A stretch of 64,000 bases of DNA. Origin: Peptoniphilus sp034090345. Lineage in GTDB: Bacteria > Bacillota > Clostridia > Tissierellales > Peptoniphilaceae. The notes beneath the pieces were generated by a model that did not search any database, was not told the DNA's origin, and was given only the letters and a program-made list of their open reading frames with translations. The stretch spans positions 1 to 64,000 of the forward strand of contig NZ_JAXDSS010000015.1 of the NCBI RefSeq assembly GCF_034090345.1, given 5' to 3'. Shown here one piece after another: positions 1-8,358 of this stretch (position 1 is its first letter; each line of letters starts with the position of its first letter). Made by a program: the position numbers and the translations under genes.

Positions 1-1
1 T

Positions 2-337
2 AGAAGAGCTAAAGAAAATTTATTGAACTCACATAATCAAAATAAAGTTGGAGTAGAAGTCATAAAAAGTCCAGTTGGGCTTCCGGCTAGAGCTATAGGT
101 ACAGAATTTGTTGAATATACTAATAAAAACAGATTTCCTTCGAAGCACTGTGTGAACTGTATATCTACATGTGACCCGGCGAGTACACCGTATTGCATAA
201 ATGAAGCTTTAATCAGAGCGGTTAAAGGGGATTTTAAAGAAGGATTATTTTTCTGTGGAACAGATATTAAAAATATAAAAAAAATATCATCTGTAAGAGA
301 ATATATAGCAAGTATATTGGGAGGAAAAGATGAGTAA
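2..337 (+). CDS. fabK: Enoyl-ACP reductase II (FabK), 3' fragment
   Basis: C-terminal 111 residues of an FMN-dependent enoyl-ACP reductase of the FabK/nitronate monooxygenase family; the reading frame is open to the left edge, so the 5' part lies outside the window. Visible are the SPVGLPARAIG segment and a Cys-rich tail (VNCISTCDP, then PYCINEAL and GLFFCGT) usual in clostridial FabK. The family reduces enoyl-ACP to acyl-ACP, the last step of each elongation cycle. It overlaps fabD by 8 nt and heads the visible part of a fab operon, which supports FabK over a stand-alone nitronate monooxygenase. FabK-type reductases are generally insensitive to triclosan. Confidence 0.8.
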   Translation, partial: RRAKENLLNSHNQNKVGVEVIKSPVGLPARAIGTEFVEYTNKNRFPSKHCVNCISTCDPASTPYCINEALIRAVKGDFKEGLFFCGTDIKNIKKISSVREYIASILGGKDE

Positions 338-1250
338 AATAGCAGTAGTGTTTGGTGGACAAGGGTCTCAATATAGTGGAATGGGGAAAAAGTTATCAGC
401 AAACTACCCAGAAATTTCTAATATATATTCTATTTTGGGAGAAAAATTATCAGATATTTCTTTTAATGGAGACATAGAAATTATTTCAAAGACAGACAAC
501 TTACAACCTATTATGTTGGCATTTCAACTAAGTGTAGTTAAATTGATAAAAGAAAAATTAAATATCAGCGCAACTTGCGGACTTAGTTTGGGCGAATATG
601 GAGCATTGGTTTTAAGTGAAGTGATTGATGAGAAAGCAGCTTTGGAACTTGTAAAAGTTAGAGGTTTTGAAATGAACTTGGCTTCTAATGAAGTTGAGAG
701 TGGAATGTTGGCTGTGATGAATTCAAATGAAGATGATTTGAAAAACTTTATAAATAATAACGAATTAAAAGATAGAGTCTATGTAGCAAACATAAATAGT
801 TTCAAACAAATTGTTATATCAGGAGAAAAAACTGGAATTGAAAAATTACAGATAATATTAAAAGAAAATGGAATAAAAGCTATTCCACTTAAAGTTAGTG
901 GAGCATTTCACACTCCTTTTATGGACAGTGCGGCAAAAAATTATAAGAAGTCGCTTGAAAGTGTTAAATTTAGCGAGCCAAAGATAGATTACTATCCTAA
1001 TTTGAGTGGTGAAAAATATAACGGAGAAGAGATGGTAGATTTGTTGTGCAAACAAATAGTATCACCAGTTCTCTTATATAAGACTTTTAAAAATATGGTG
1101 GATGATGGAGTGGATACTTTTATAGAAATAGGTCCAGGAAGTGTAATTTCATCTATAGTAAAAAAAGAATTTAAAGGAATAGATGTACAAACGTTAAAAA
1201 ATGACGATGAAATAATAAATTATATTGAGAGGTTGAGAAATGGAGAATAG
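330..1250 (+). CDS. fabD: Malonyl-CoA:ACP transacylase FabD
   Basis: 306 aa, normal length for FabD. It moves malonyl from CoA to acyl carrier protein to supply fatty-acid elongation. The N-terminal VFGGQGSQ motif (7-14), the nucleophile elbow GLSLGEY (84-90, Ser86) and the catalytic His194 in GAFHTPF are visible. The elbow has Leu where E. coli has His (GHSLGE), a variant I recall from other Firmicutes. GGAGG precedes the ATG. It overlaps fabK by 8 nt and fabG by 11 nt, indicating translational coupling in one operon. Confidence 0.95.
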   Translation: MSKIAVVFGGQGSQYSGMGKKLSANYPEISNIYSILGEKLSDISFNGDIEIISKTDNLQPIMLAFQLSVVKLIKEKLNISATCGLSLGEYGALVLSEVIDEKAALELVKVRGFEMNLASNEVESGMLAVMNSNEDDLKNFINNNELKDRVYVANINSFKQIVISGEKTGIEKLQIILKENGIKAIPLKVSGAFHTPFMDSAAKNYKKSLESVKFSEPKIDYYPNLSGEKYNGEEMVDLLCKQIVSPVLLYKTFKNMVDDGVDTFIEIGPGSVISSIVKKEFKGIDVQTLKNDDEIINYIERLRNGE

Positions 1251-1971
1251 AAAGTTTGCTCTTGTAACAGGTTCAACAGGTGGAATAGGAAGTGCAATAG
1301 CAAGAGAGTTAAAAAATCAAGGATATTCTTTGATAATACATGGAAACTCAAATGTTGAAAAATTAGAAAAACTGAAATCAGAACTTGGAGAAGATGTATT
1401 CACAGTAGTAGGGGATTTATCTAAATTTGATATTTGTAAAAAAATTGTAGATGAATGTTTAAAGATAGCCGGCAGTATAGATGTGTTGATAAATAATGCA
1501 GGAATTACTAAAGATAATTTAATAATAAGAATGACAGAAGAAGATTTTGTTCAAGTTATAGAGACTAATTTGAACAGTGCATTTTATCTGACCAAGTTAT
1601 TGTGCAAATCAATGATAAGAAAAAAATTCGGGAGAATTATAAATATAACTTCAATTAGCGGAGTTCATGGAAATGTGGGGCAAGCTAATTATTCATCCGC
1701 AAAAGCTGCAATGATAGGTCTTACTAAGTCAACAGCTAAAGAATTGGCTTCTAAAAATGTGTTAATAAATGCAATTGCTCCAGGATTTATTGAAACTAAA
1801 ATGACAGATAAGTTGGGAGAAGATACAAAGGCGAAAATACTTAATGAAATACCGCTTAAAAGAATTGGACAGCCTGAAGAAATTGCAAGTGTTGTAAGCT
1901 TTTTAGTATCGGATAGTGCAAGTTACATAACCGGTCAAGTTATAAATGTTGATGGGGGAATGGGAATATGA
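1240..1971 (+). CDS. fabG: 3-oxoacyl-ACP reductase FabG
   Basis: 243 aa short-chain dehydrogenase. It shows the Rossmann motif TGSTGGIG (10-17), NNAG (85-88), the catalytic Ser in ITSIS (136-140) and YSSAK (Tyr151, Lys155). FabG reduces 3-oxoacyl-ACP with NADPH. The end LVSDSASYITGQVINVDGG is the usual FabG C-terminus. It overlaps fabD upstream by 11 nt and fabF downstream by 4 nt (ATGA), so it is translated within the fab operon. Context separates it from the many other SDR enzymes. Confidence 0.95.
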   Translation: MENRKFALVTGSTGGIGSAIARELKNQGYSLIIHGNSNVEKLEKLKSELGEDVFTVVGDLSKFDICKKIVDECLKIAGSIDVLINNAGITKDNLIIRMTEEDFVQVIETNLNSAFYLTKLLCKSMIRKKFGRIINITSISGVHGNVGQANYSSAKAAMIGLTKSTAKELASKNVLINAIAPGFIETKMTDKLGEDTKAKILNEIPLKRIGQPEEIASVVSFLVSDSASYITGQVINVDGGMGI

Positions 1972-3191
1972 GAAGAGTAGTTGTAACTGGAATTGGGATC
2001 TTATGTCCTATAGGGGATGATGAAGTTTCTGTTTTAGAAAATGTTAAAAATAAAATATGTAGTATAGATAAAATAACACATTATGATACAATAGATCGAG
2101 AGGTAAAACTTGCAGCGGAATTGAAAAATTTTAATGCAGATGAATACTTCGATAAGAAAGAGCAAAAGAGACTGGACAGAGTTAACCAACTTGGTATAGT
2201 CGCAGCCAGAAGGGCCTTAGAAAATGCTAAATTAACTGTTGAAGAAGTAGAGCAGATGAATGTGGGGGTGTATGTTTCTTCCGGGATAGGTGGTTTAGGG
2301 ACTATAGAAAAAGAACATGAAAGAGGAATGAAGAGAGGATTCGATAAAGTTAGCCCTTATTTTATTCCAATGGCGATTTCAAATTTAACTGCATCAAATA
2401 TAGCTATGGATATACATGCTCATGGTTCATGTCAATGTTTTGTTACAGCATGTGCAAGTTCAACTAATGCAATAGGAGAAGCTTTTAGAAATATTAAAGA
2501 TGGGTATGAAGATATTATATTTGCAGGTGGAAGTGAAGCAAGTATAACTGAACTTGGAATAGGTGGTTTTACATCTATGAAGGCGCTTTCTACATCACAA
2601 AACTGCAAAAAGGCTTCTATACCATTTGACAAACACAGAAATGGTTTTATAATGGGAGAGGGTTCTGCAATATTGGTTTTAGAGGAATTAGAGCATGCTA
2701 AAAAGAGAAATGCAAATATCTTAGCTGAAATAGTAGGATATAGCACTAATTGTGATGCGTATCATATAACTTCCCCAGCACCAAATGGAGAATATGCCGC
2801 TATGGCAATGGAGCAAGCAATTAAAGAAGCGGGGATAGATAAAAAAGATGTTGACTATATAAATGCGCATGGCACTTCAACAGATTTGAATGATAAGTAT
2901 GAAACTGCTGCTATTAAAAAGGTTTTTGGAGAAGATACTAATGTATTTGTTTCTTCATCTAAATCTCAAATAGGACACTTACTTGGAGCTTCTGGAGCAG
3001 TTGAAACAGCTATAAGTATTTTTTCTATGAAGGGAAATATCCTTCCACCTCTTGTGAATTACAAAAATTTAGATCCTGAATGTAATTTAAATTTTGTAAC
3101 GGATATAAATGAGTACGAAACAAAATATATGTTGAAAAATTCTTTGGGATTTGGTGGACACAATGCTACTTTAGTTATAAAGAGGTATTAA
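1968..3191 (+). CDS. fabF: 3-oxoacyl-ACP synthase II FabF
   Basis: 407 aa condensing enzyme. The Cys-His-His triad is visible: Cys162 in TACASS, His301 in NAHGTSTDLND and His337 in SQIGHLLGASG. It extends acyl-ACP with malonyl-ACP in fatty-acid elongation. The thiolase-like N-terminal part begins RRVVVTGIG. The ATG overlaps the fabG stop by 4 nt, and fabZ starts 1 nt after its stop. No fabB-like paralogue or acpP/acc genes lie in the window. Confidence 0.95.
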   Translation: MRRVVVTGIGILCPIGDDEVSVLENVKNKICSIDKITHYDTIDREVKLAAELKNFNADEYFDKKEQKRLDRVNQLGIVAARRALENAKLTVEEVEQMNVGVYVSSGIGGLGTIEKEHERGMKRGFDKVSPYFIPMAISNLTASNIAMDIHAHGSCQCFVTACASSTNAIGEAFRNIKDGYEDIIFAGGSEASITELGIGGFTSMKALSTSQNCKKASIPFDKHRNGFIMGEGSAILVLEELEHAKKRNANILAEIVGYSTNCDAYHITSPAPNGEYAAMAMEQAIKEAGIDKKDVDYINAHGTSTDLNDKYETAAIKKVFGEDTNVFVSSSKSQIGHLLGASGAVETAISIFSMKGNILPPLVNYKNLDPECNLNFVTDINEYETKYMLKNSLGFGGHNATLVIKRY

Positions 3192-3192
3192 A

Positions 3193-3612
3193 ATGAAATT
3201 AAATTTTGAAGAAGTAAAAAATATTTTGCCACATAGAGCACCTTTTTTAATGGTAGATAAAATAGTTGAGTTAGAAGAGGGCGAAAGGGCTGTAGGAATT
3301 AAGTGTGTTAGTGGAAATGAGCCATATTTTAAAGGGCATTTTCCAAATTGTGCAGTGATGCCAGGAGTATTGCAAGTTGAAACGGTAGCTCAAGTTGGAG
3401 CGGTAGCTATTTTGATTAATAAAACAGGGAAGAATGCTTTTCTTGGTGGAATAAAAAAAGCTAGGTTTTATAAGCAAATTGTTCCTGGAGATTTATTAGA
3501 AATTCATTGCAAAATAATAAATAAGAAAGGAAATATAGGCTTTGGAGAAGGATACATAATTGTAGATGGCGAGAAAGCTATGAGTTGTGAGATTTCTTTT
3601 GCAATTGTCTAA
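3193..3612 (+). CDS. fabZ: 3-hydroxyacyl-ACP dehydratase FabZ
   Basis: 139 aa hot-dog-fold dehydratase with the motif ILPHRAPFLMVD (11-22), the catalytic His49 in KGHFPN and Glu63 in GVLQVE. It removes water from 3-hydroxyacyl-ACP, giving the substrate of the FabK enoyl reductase. It is the last enzyme gene of the fab run, 1 nt after fabF and 19 nt before the MarR-type regulator. Confidence 0.95.
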   Translation: MKLNFEEVKNILPHRAPFLMVDKIVELEEGERAVGIKCVSGNEPYFKGHFPNCAVMPGVLQVETVAQVGAVAILINKTGKNAFLGGIKKARFYKQIVPGDLLEIHCKIINKKGNIGFGEGYIIVDGEKAMSCEISFAIV

Positions 3613-3631
3613 AATATATAGGGGGGCTATT

Positions 3632-4102
3632 ATGTTAAATGAAAAATTTTCAGAAGTTTATGATAAATTTAAGTTGAATTTGTATAAGAATATGTTCCGA
3701 AATTTACAGGATAGAGAAGCAACACTAACTGCTACGGAAACATTTACAATTGAAGTTATACACGCGCTAAAAAGACCAAGAGTAAGTGATTTAACTGAGT
3801 TCTTAGAAATGTCTCATCCTAATATTGCCTATAAAATAGCTTCCTTAGTTAAAAAGGGATATTTGAAGAAAATTCAATCTGAAGAAGATAAGAGAGAATT
3901 TTATTTGGAAGTAACACAAAAGTTTTATGATTATCATGAAATGAAAGAAGAATATATAAACATAGTCATGGACAGATTAAAAGAGAGAATAGGCAAAGAA
4001 GATGCTAAAAAATTAGAAGCTCTCTTAACTATAATGAGCGAAGAGTTAATGCCTGAGGTAACAAACTTTATAGCGAAACATGAAAAAAATGATGCAAAAT
4101 AA
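3632..4102 (+). CDS. MarR-family regulator, FabT-like
   Basis: 156 aa winged-helix regulator. The start is ATG 3632 because a G-rich ribosome-binding site (AGGGGGG, about 3620-3626) sits just before it; an upstream extension would run into fabZ. A MarR helix-turn-helix spans roughly residues 35-100 (TETFTIEVIHAL, then SHPNIAYKIASLVKKGYL, then the wing around SEEDKREFYLEVT). In streptococci the MarR protein FabT represses fab genes when bound to acyl-ACP; the position at the end of this fab operon suggests the same role, but FabT usually lies upstream of fab genes and I see no operator here. It ends at a bidirectional terminator. Confidence 0.8.
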   Translation: MLNEKFSEVYDKFKLNLYKNMFRNLQDREATLTATETFTIEVIHALKRPRVSDLTEFLEMSHPNIAYKIASLVKKGYLKKIQSEEDKREFYLEVTQKFYDYHEMKEEYINIVMDRLKERIGKEDAKKLEALLTIMSEELMPEVTNFIAKHEKNDAK

Positions 4103-4106
4103 AACA

Positions 4107-4150
4107 AAAAGGACATTTTAAATTTTATTTTAAAGTGTCCTTTATTTTGT
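4107..4150. terminator. Bidirectional terminator between the fab operon and galU
   Basis: A 12-bp hairpin with one G-T wobble: GGACATTTTAAA (4111-4122) and TTTAAAGTGTCC (4129-4140). An A-run lies on the left and a T-rich run on the right, so it can end the fab/marR transcript on the plus strand and the galU transcript on the minus strand. The two operons converge on it. Confidence 0.85.
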
Positions 4151-4167
4151 ATGTGATTTAAATTAAT

Positions 4168-5022
4168 TTAACATTCTTTTAAAATATTGATTAGATATTC
4201 TTTAAATTCTTCACCAAAGTCCTTATCTTTTAATGCATACTCAACTGTCGCTTTTAAATATCCAATTTTTGAGCCAGTATCAAATCTTTTTCCGGTAATT
4301 TTTTTGCCCATTATTTTTTCATATTTTAATAGCTTTAAAAGAGCATCTGTGAGTTGAATCTCACCGCCATATCCTGGTTTTGTTTTTGAGATTAAATCAA
4401 ATATTTTAGGCGTGATAACATATCTACCTATTATTGCAAGGTTTGAAGGAGCGGTTTCTATTGAAGGTTTTTCAACCATATCCACGATTTCATCGTTGAC
4501 AAGTTTGACAATTCCATATTTATTTACTTCAGTTTTAGGGACTTCGAGTAAGCCTACTACACTTAAACCTGTTTCATTAAATAGTTCAATTAATCCTTTT
4601 GATGCATTGTCATTTAAATCTATTATTTCATCTCCTAAGAGTAATAAAAATGGCTCATCAGAAACAAAAGATTTTGCACAATTTACAGCATGGCCAAGTC
4701 CAAGGGCCTTATGCTGTCTTATGAAGTGTATCTTGGCAAGAGAATTTAATTCATTTATTTGTTCAAGTTCATTAATTTTATTAGCTGATTTAAGCTTTTC
4801 TTCAAGTTCGATATTTGAATCAAAGTAGTCTTCAATTGAACTTTTATTTCTTCCCAATATAATTAAAATTTCTTCTATACCAGCTTCAACGGCTTCACGA
4901 ACTATGTATTCTATATTTGGGGTATCTATTATCGGCAACATTTCTTTAGGAACGGCTTTTGTGAATGGTAAAAATCTCGTTCCTAAACCTGCTGCCGGAA
5001 TTATAGCTTTTTTTATTTTCAT
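4168..5022 (-). CDS. galU: UTP-glucose-1-phosphate uridylyltransferase GalU
   Basis: 284 aa nucleotidyltransferase of the GalU/GtaB family. The N-terminal signature AAGLGTRFLPFTKAVPKEML (residues 10-29) binds UTP. Further motifs are GLGHAVNCAK, LLGDEIID and VVGLLEVPK. It forms UDP-glucose from UTP and glucose-1-phosphate for glycolipid, teichoic acid or capsule precursors. It is monocistronic on the minus strand, with a good SD (AGGTGA), and converges on the fab terminator. The length is typical. Confidence 0.93.
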   Translation of the reverse strand: MKIKKAIIPAAGLGTRFLPFTKAVPKEMLPIIDTPNIEYIVREAVEAGIEEILIILGRNKSSIEDYFDSNIELEEKLKSANKINELEQINELNSLAKIHFIRQHKALGLGHAVNCAKSFVSDEPFLLLLGDEIIDLNDNASKGLIELFNETGLSVVGLLEVPKTEVNKYGIVKLVNDEIVDMVEKPSIETAPSNLAIIGRYVITPKIFDLISKTKPGYGGEIQLTDALLKLLKYEKIMGKKITGKRFDTGSKIGYLKATVEYALKDKDFGEEFKEYLINILKEC

Positions 5023-5041
5023 AATTCACCTCTTATGGTTT

Positions 5042-5093
5042 ATAATACAACAAAGTATAAATCTTTTAAAGTTTTAAGAATTCATAGTATAAT
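5042..5093. promoter_or_regulatory. Divergent promoter pair for galU and the HD/TCS operon
   Basis: On the plus strand TTTAAA (5065-5070), a 17-nt spacer and TATAAT (5088-5093) lead to the HD-domain gene. On the minus strand the same palindromic TTTAAA, a 17-nt spacer and TATTAT (5047-5042) lead to galU. Both genes carry an AAGAGGTGA ribosome-binding site. The -10 boxes are convincing; the shared -35 matches consensus at only 4 of 6 positions in AT-rich DNA, so it is less sure. Confidence 0.5.
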
Positions 5094-5114
5094 TAATAAT
5101 AAGAGGTGAAATAA

Positions 5115-5684
5115 ATGAGACCGACAAGAGAAAAGGCATTTGAATTATTGAAAGAATATACAGAATCTGAAGCGTTGATAATGCATGCACTACAAGTAGA
5201 AGCTGCAATGATTGAATTTGGAAAAATGTTTGGAGAAGATGAAGAACTATATGGAATAGTTGGGCTTCTTCACGATATAGACTATGATAAATATCCGGAT
5301 GAACATTTGAAAGTAGCTCCAAAGATTTTAAAAGAAAATGATATAGATGAGGATATAATAAGAGCAGTTATGTCACATGGATATGGAATGTGCACTGATG
5401 TTAAACCGGAATCAAATATGGAAAAATCAATTTATACAGTAGATGAATTAACCGGGATTATAAATGCTTGTTGTTTGCTACGTCCTTCTAAGTCGGTGTT
5501 GGATTTAAATGTAAAATCAGTAAATAAAAAATTTAAAGACAAAAAGTTTGCTGCAGGCTGTGATAGAGAGGTAATACTTAATGGGTGCGAAATGCTTGGT
5601 ATGGATAAAAATGATGTAATTGAACATACTATTAAGGGACTTAAAGACAGAGCAGAGATAGTTGGATTAAAGGGTGAACTCTAA
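5115..5684 (+). CDS. HD-domain protein, putative metal-dependent phosphohydrolase
   Basis: 189 aa cytoplasmic HD-fold protein. Likely metal ligands are His24, His53-Asp54 in GLLHDIDYDKYPDEH, and Asp110; the spacing fits the HDIG/HDED type of small clostridial HD proteins. Substrate unknown: related proteins act on nucleotides or phosphoesters, and none can be assigned here. It starts after AAGAGGTGA and is 9 nt ahead of a response regulator, so it is probably cotranscribed with that two-component system. A functional link is only inferred. Confidence 0.8.
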   Translation: MRPTREKAFELLKEYTESEALIMHALQVEAAMIEFGKMFGEDEELYGIVGLLHDIDYDKYPDEHLKVAPKILKENDIDEDIIRAVMSHGYGMCTDVKPESNMEKSIYTVDELTGIINACCLLRPSKSVLDLNVKSVNKKFKDKKFAAGCDREVILNGCEMLGMDKNDVIEHTIKGLKDRAEIVGLKGEL

Positions 5685-5693
5685 GGAGATACT

Positions 5694-6371
5694 ATGTTTA
5701 AAATTTTAGTAGTAGACGATGAACCTAAGATAAGGGAAGTTATAAGAACTTATGCAGAATTTGAAGGACACACAGTAATTGAGGCTGAAGACGGTCTTGA
5801 TGCTATTGACAAAGTCAAAGAACAAGGCTTTGATGTAATAGTAATGGATATAATGATGCCTAAATTAGATGGATTTTCAACTTATAAAGAAATAAGAAAA
5901 ATAGCAGATATTCCAGTGCTTATGTTATCGGCAAGAGGAGAGGAATATGATAAGTTATTTGGATTTGAAATAGGGATTGATGATTATGTTGTAAAACCTT
6001 TTTCCCCAAAGGAATTAATGGCCAGACTAAATGTAATAGTAAAAAGACACCAAAAAACTTTTGAAAATGAAACTTTGGAATTTGAGGGATTAAAAATTGA
6101 TTTAGACGGAAGAGATGTCTATGTAAATTCAGAAAAAGTTGATTTAACACCAAAGGAATACGACCTTTTAGTTTATTTAGCATCCAATGAAAACATAGCA
6201 TTGTCTAGAGATAAACTTTTATCAAAAGTATGGGGATATGATTTTTATGGAGATGATAGAACAGTAGATACTCATATAAAAATGCTTAGAAACTCAATAA
6301 AGGAGTATAGAAAGTTTATTATCACAGTGAGAGGAATGGGCTATAAATTTGATACGTCAGAATTTGAATAA
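5694..6371 (+). CDS. OmpR/PhoB-family response regulator
   Basis: 225 aa. The receiver domain (about 1-115) has the acidic pair Asp8-Asp9, the phosphorylation site Asp52 in VMDIMMP and Lys101 in VVKPFSP. The C-terminal OmpR winged helix (about 130-222) contains LTPKEYDLLVYLA, RDKLLSKVWGYDF and DDRTVDTHIKMLR. It is a DNA-binding transcription factor, activated by the kinase encoded next, with which it overlaps if the TTG start at 6349 is used. Target genes are unknown. Confidence 0.93.
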   Translation: MFKILVVDDEPKIREVIRTYAEFEGHTVIEAEDGLDAIDKVKEQGFDVIVMDIMMPKLDGFSTYKEIRKIADIPVLMLSARGEEYDKLFGFEIGIDDYVVKPFSPKELMARLNVIVKRHQKTFENETLEFEGLKIDLDGRDVYVNSEKVDLTPKEYDLLVYLASNENIALSRDKLLSKVWGYDFYGDDRTVDTHIKMLRNSIKEYRKFIITVRGMGYKFDTSEFE

Positions 6372-7773
6372 TAAAGTTTTAGATAAAAAGAGTATGATGT
6401 TCAATTTTTGGAAATATTTCATGCTCTTTGCAGCTTCTATTTTATTAGCACTTTGGTTGTTTCAGATAGTTTTTCTAAATAGATTTTATGAAACCATGAA
6501 GATTAGAGAAGTAACTAAGACTGGTGATATATTAAAAAATGAATTTAAAGATAAAAATTTTGAAAATATAATTTTAAACTATTCACAAAATAAAGGTATG
6601 AATATAGAAGTTATAGATGAGGAAGGATATTTAGTATATCCTCTTAATTGGGTTGAAGTCATAATGAATCCAAGGGTATTAGATGAGAAAGGATTTGAAG
6701 AATTTTTTGAAAATGTTGGACCTGGGAAAAAAATGTATAGGGTAACGTTGAAAAAATTTAAATACCTCGAGAATTCGTCTATTGTATATGGAGGATACTT
6801 AGGGAAAGAAAGTGGCAAAGACCATTATATACTCATTAAGACAAACTTGGAACCGGTAGACTCAGCTGTAGATATATTGAAAAATATTTTGTTGATTGTA
6901 TTGGGATTATCTTTTGCATTATCCGTGATATTGTCTTATTTTATTTCAAAAAGGTTATCAAGGCCGCTTGTTGAAATGTCAAAAACAGCTAGAAAACTTG
7001 GAAAGGGAAACTATGATGTCAATTTTAAATATGGATATTATACAGAAATAAACGACCTTTCAAAAACACTAAATTACGCAACTAATGAGTTGACTAAGAC
7101 GATTGAAATGAGAAAAGATTTAATAGCAAATGTAAGTCATGATTTAAAGACTCCACTTACTGTAATAAAATCTTATGCTGAAATGATAAGAGATATTTCG
7201 GGAAGCAATGAAGTGCTTAGAAATGAGCATATAGATATAATTATTTCAGAATCAGATAAATTGACTCAGTTAGTAAATGACTTGTTGGATATATCTAAAA
7301 TTGAATCTTCGCTAGAAAGTATAAAGATGGAAAAGGTTGATCTGATAAAATTATCTCGCATTGTTGCAGAGAGATTTGCTCTCTCAGAAGATGTAATAAC
7401 TATAGAATCTAAAGGAGAATGCAATATATTTGCGGATAAGAGAAGAATTGAACAAGTTATATATAATTTTATAAGCAATGCTGTAAAATATACAAAAAAG
7501 GACAAAAAAATTGTAATCAAAATTTTCGAAGAAGATGACGAAGTTATTTTTAATTGTATAGATAATGGGGTTGGAATAGCAAAAGAAAATTTAGATTTAA
7601 TTTGGGACAGATTTTATAGGATAAGGGATAATCACACTAGACCAAGGGTTGGAACCGGTTTAGGACTGCATATCGTAAAAAGTATATTAGAAATACATCA
7701 ATATAAATATGGAGTGGAGTCAGAGTTAAATAAGGGTTCAAATTTTTATTTTAAAGCAAAAAAATATAAATAA
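6349..7773 (+). CDS. Membrane sensor histidine kinase
   Basis: Up to 474 aa. TM1 is about 21-45, an extracellular sensor region about 46-175, TM2 about 178-200, HAMP about 200-253, HisKA with phospho-acceptor His264 (NVSHDLKTPL), then HATPase_c with N-box NFISNAVKYT (373-382), G1 DNGVGI (405-410) and G2 GTGLGLHIVK. The start is uncertain: TTG 6349 or TTG 6364, both overlapping the regulator gene or following it closely, or ATG 6394. No start has a strong SD. It pairs with the upstream OmpR-type regulator. Signal unknown. Confidence 0.9.
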   Translation: MIRQNLNNKVLDKKSMMFNFWKYFMLFAASILLALWLFQIVFLNRFYETMKIREVTKTGDILKNEFKDKNFENIILNYSQNKGMNIEVIDEEGYLVYPLNWVEVIMNPRVLDEKGFEEFFENVGPGKKMYRVTLKKFKYLENSSIVYGGYLGKESGKDHYILIKTNLEPVDSAVDILKNILLIVLGLSFALSVILSYFISKRLSRPLVEMSKTARKLGKGNYDVNFKYGYYTEINDLSKTLNYATNELTKTIEMRKDLIANVSHDLKTPLTVIKSYAEMIRDISGSNEVLRNEHIDIIISESDKLTQLVNDLLDISKIESSLESIKMEKVDLIKLSRIVAERFALSEDVITIESKGECNIFADKRRIEQVIYNFISNAVKYTKKDKKIVIKIFEEDDEVIFNCIDNGVGIAKENLDLIWDRFYRIRDNHTRPRVGTGLGLHIVKSILEIHQYKYGVESELNKGSNFYFKAKKYK

Positions 7774-7786
7774 TTTTAAGTATATG

Positions 7787-7831
7787 AAAAGGCTAAAGAT
7801 CAATGAAAAGGACTTGAGGCCTTTTTTTTAT
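7787..7831 (+). terminator. Terminator after the first two-component system
   Basis: AAAAGGC (7787-7793) can pair with GCCTTTT (7819-7825), or AAAAGG (7806-7811) with CCTTTT in a tighter hairpin. The T-run 7822-7829 follows. It separates the kinase gene from the dcw cluster. Confidence 0.7.
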
Positions 7832-7883
7832 TGTGCATAAAATATGATGGATATAAACAAAAAAATGATGTAGAATAGAGGTA

Positions 7884-7920
7884 AGTGGAAGATAGTGGTT
7901 TGAAGTGGTATATAATGGTG
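7884..7920 (+). promoter_or_regulatory. MraZ operator: four 10-bp-phased GTGG boxes
   Basis: Direct repeats AGTGG at 7884, 7894 and 7904, then AATGG at 7914, start exactly 10 bp apart just ahead of mraZ. MraZ is known to bind arrays of TGGG/GTGG-type pentamers separated by 5 nt and to autoregulate the dcw operon. The fourth, degenerate copy (TGGTG) lies where the ribosome-binding site should be, so operator and SD may overlap. A TATAAT (7911-7916) overlaps box 4, but a -35 is not evident, so the exact promoter is unresolved. Confidence 0.85.
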
Positions 7921-7924
7921 TGAA

Positions 7925-8356
7925 ATGTTAATAGGCGAATACAGACATACCTTGGACACAAAAGGAAGAGTTATAATTCCTTCAAAGTTCCGAGATGAAT
8001 TAAAAGATAATTTCATTATTACCAAAGGATTGGACAACTGCCTATTTATTTATCCTCAAAGTGAGTGGATAAAAATAGAAAATAAGTTGAAAGAATTGCC
8101 TTTGACAAACAGAGATGTTAGAAGTTTCGTGAGAACTTTTTATTCTGGCGCCATAGATGAGTCTTTGGACAAGCAAGGAAGAGTTGTAATACCACAGTCA
8201 CTACGAGAGCATGCTAGCATTGAAAAAGATGTTGTAATTATAGGAGTAAGTACACGTGTTGAAATATGGAGTACGGAAAATTGGGATAATTACAATGATT
8301 CGCTTGGTTTATCATATGAAGATATAGCTGAAAAAATGCAAGAATTGGGGATTTAA
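7925..8356 (+). CDS. mraZ: Transcriptional regulator MraZ
   Basis: 143 aa with two tandem AbrB-like (SpoVT) half-domains, each with a DxxGR core: TLDTKGRVIIPSKFR (9-23) and SLDKQGRVVIPQSLR (about 80-94). MraZ forms ring-shaped oligomers and controls the division and cell-wall cluster. The upstream GTGG boxes fit autoregulation. No canonical SD precedes the ATG. rsmH follows after 2 nt. Confidence 0.95.
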   Translation: MLIGEYRHTLDTKGRVIIPSKFRDELKDNFIITKGLDNCLFIYPQSEWIKIENKLKELPLTNRDVRSFVRTFYSGAIDESLDKQGRVVIPQSLREHASIEKDVVIIGVSTRVEIWSTENWDNYNDSLGLSYEDIAEKMQELGI

Positions 8357-8358
8357 AC

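Noticed and set aside
4412..4828. 138-aa plus-strand open frame opposite galU
   Set aside because: Complement of a clear galU gene; Ser/Ile-rich composition typical of antisense shadows.
5028..5108. 9-bp inverted repeat CACCTCTTA / TAAGAGGTG as an operator
   Set aside because: The two arms are simply the ribosome-binding sites of the two divergent genes.
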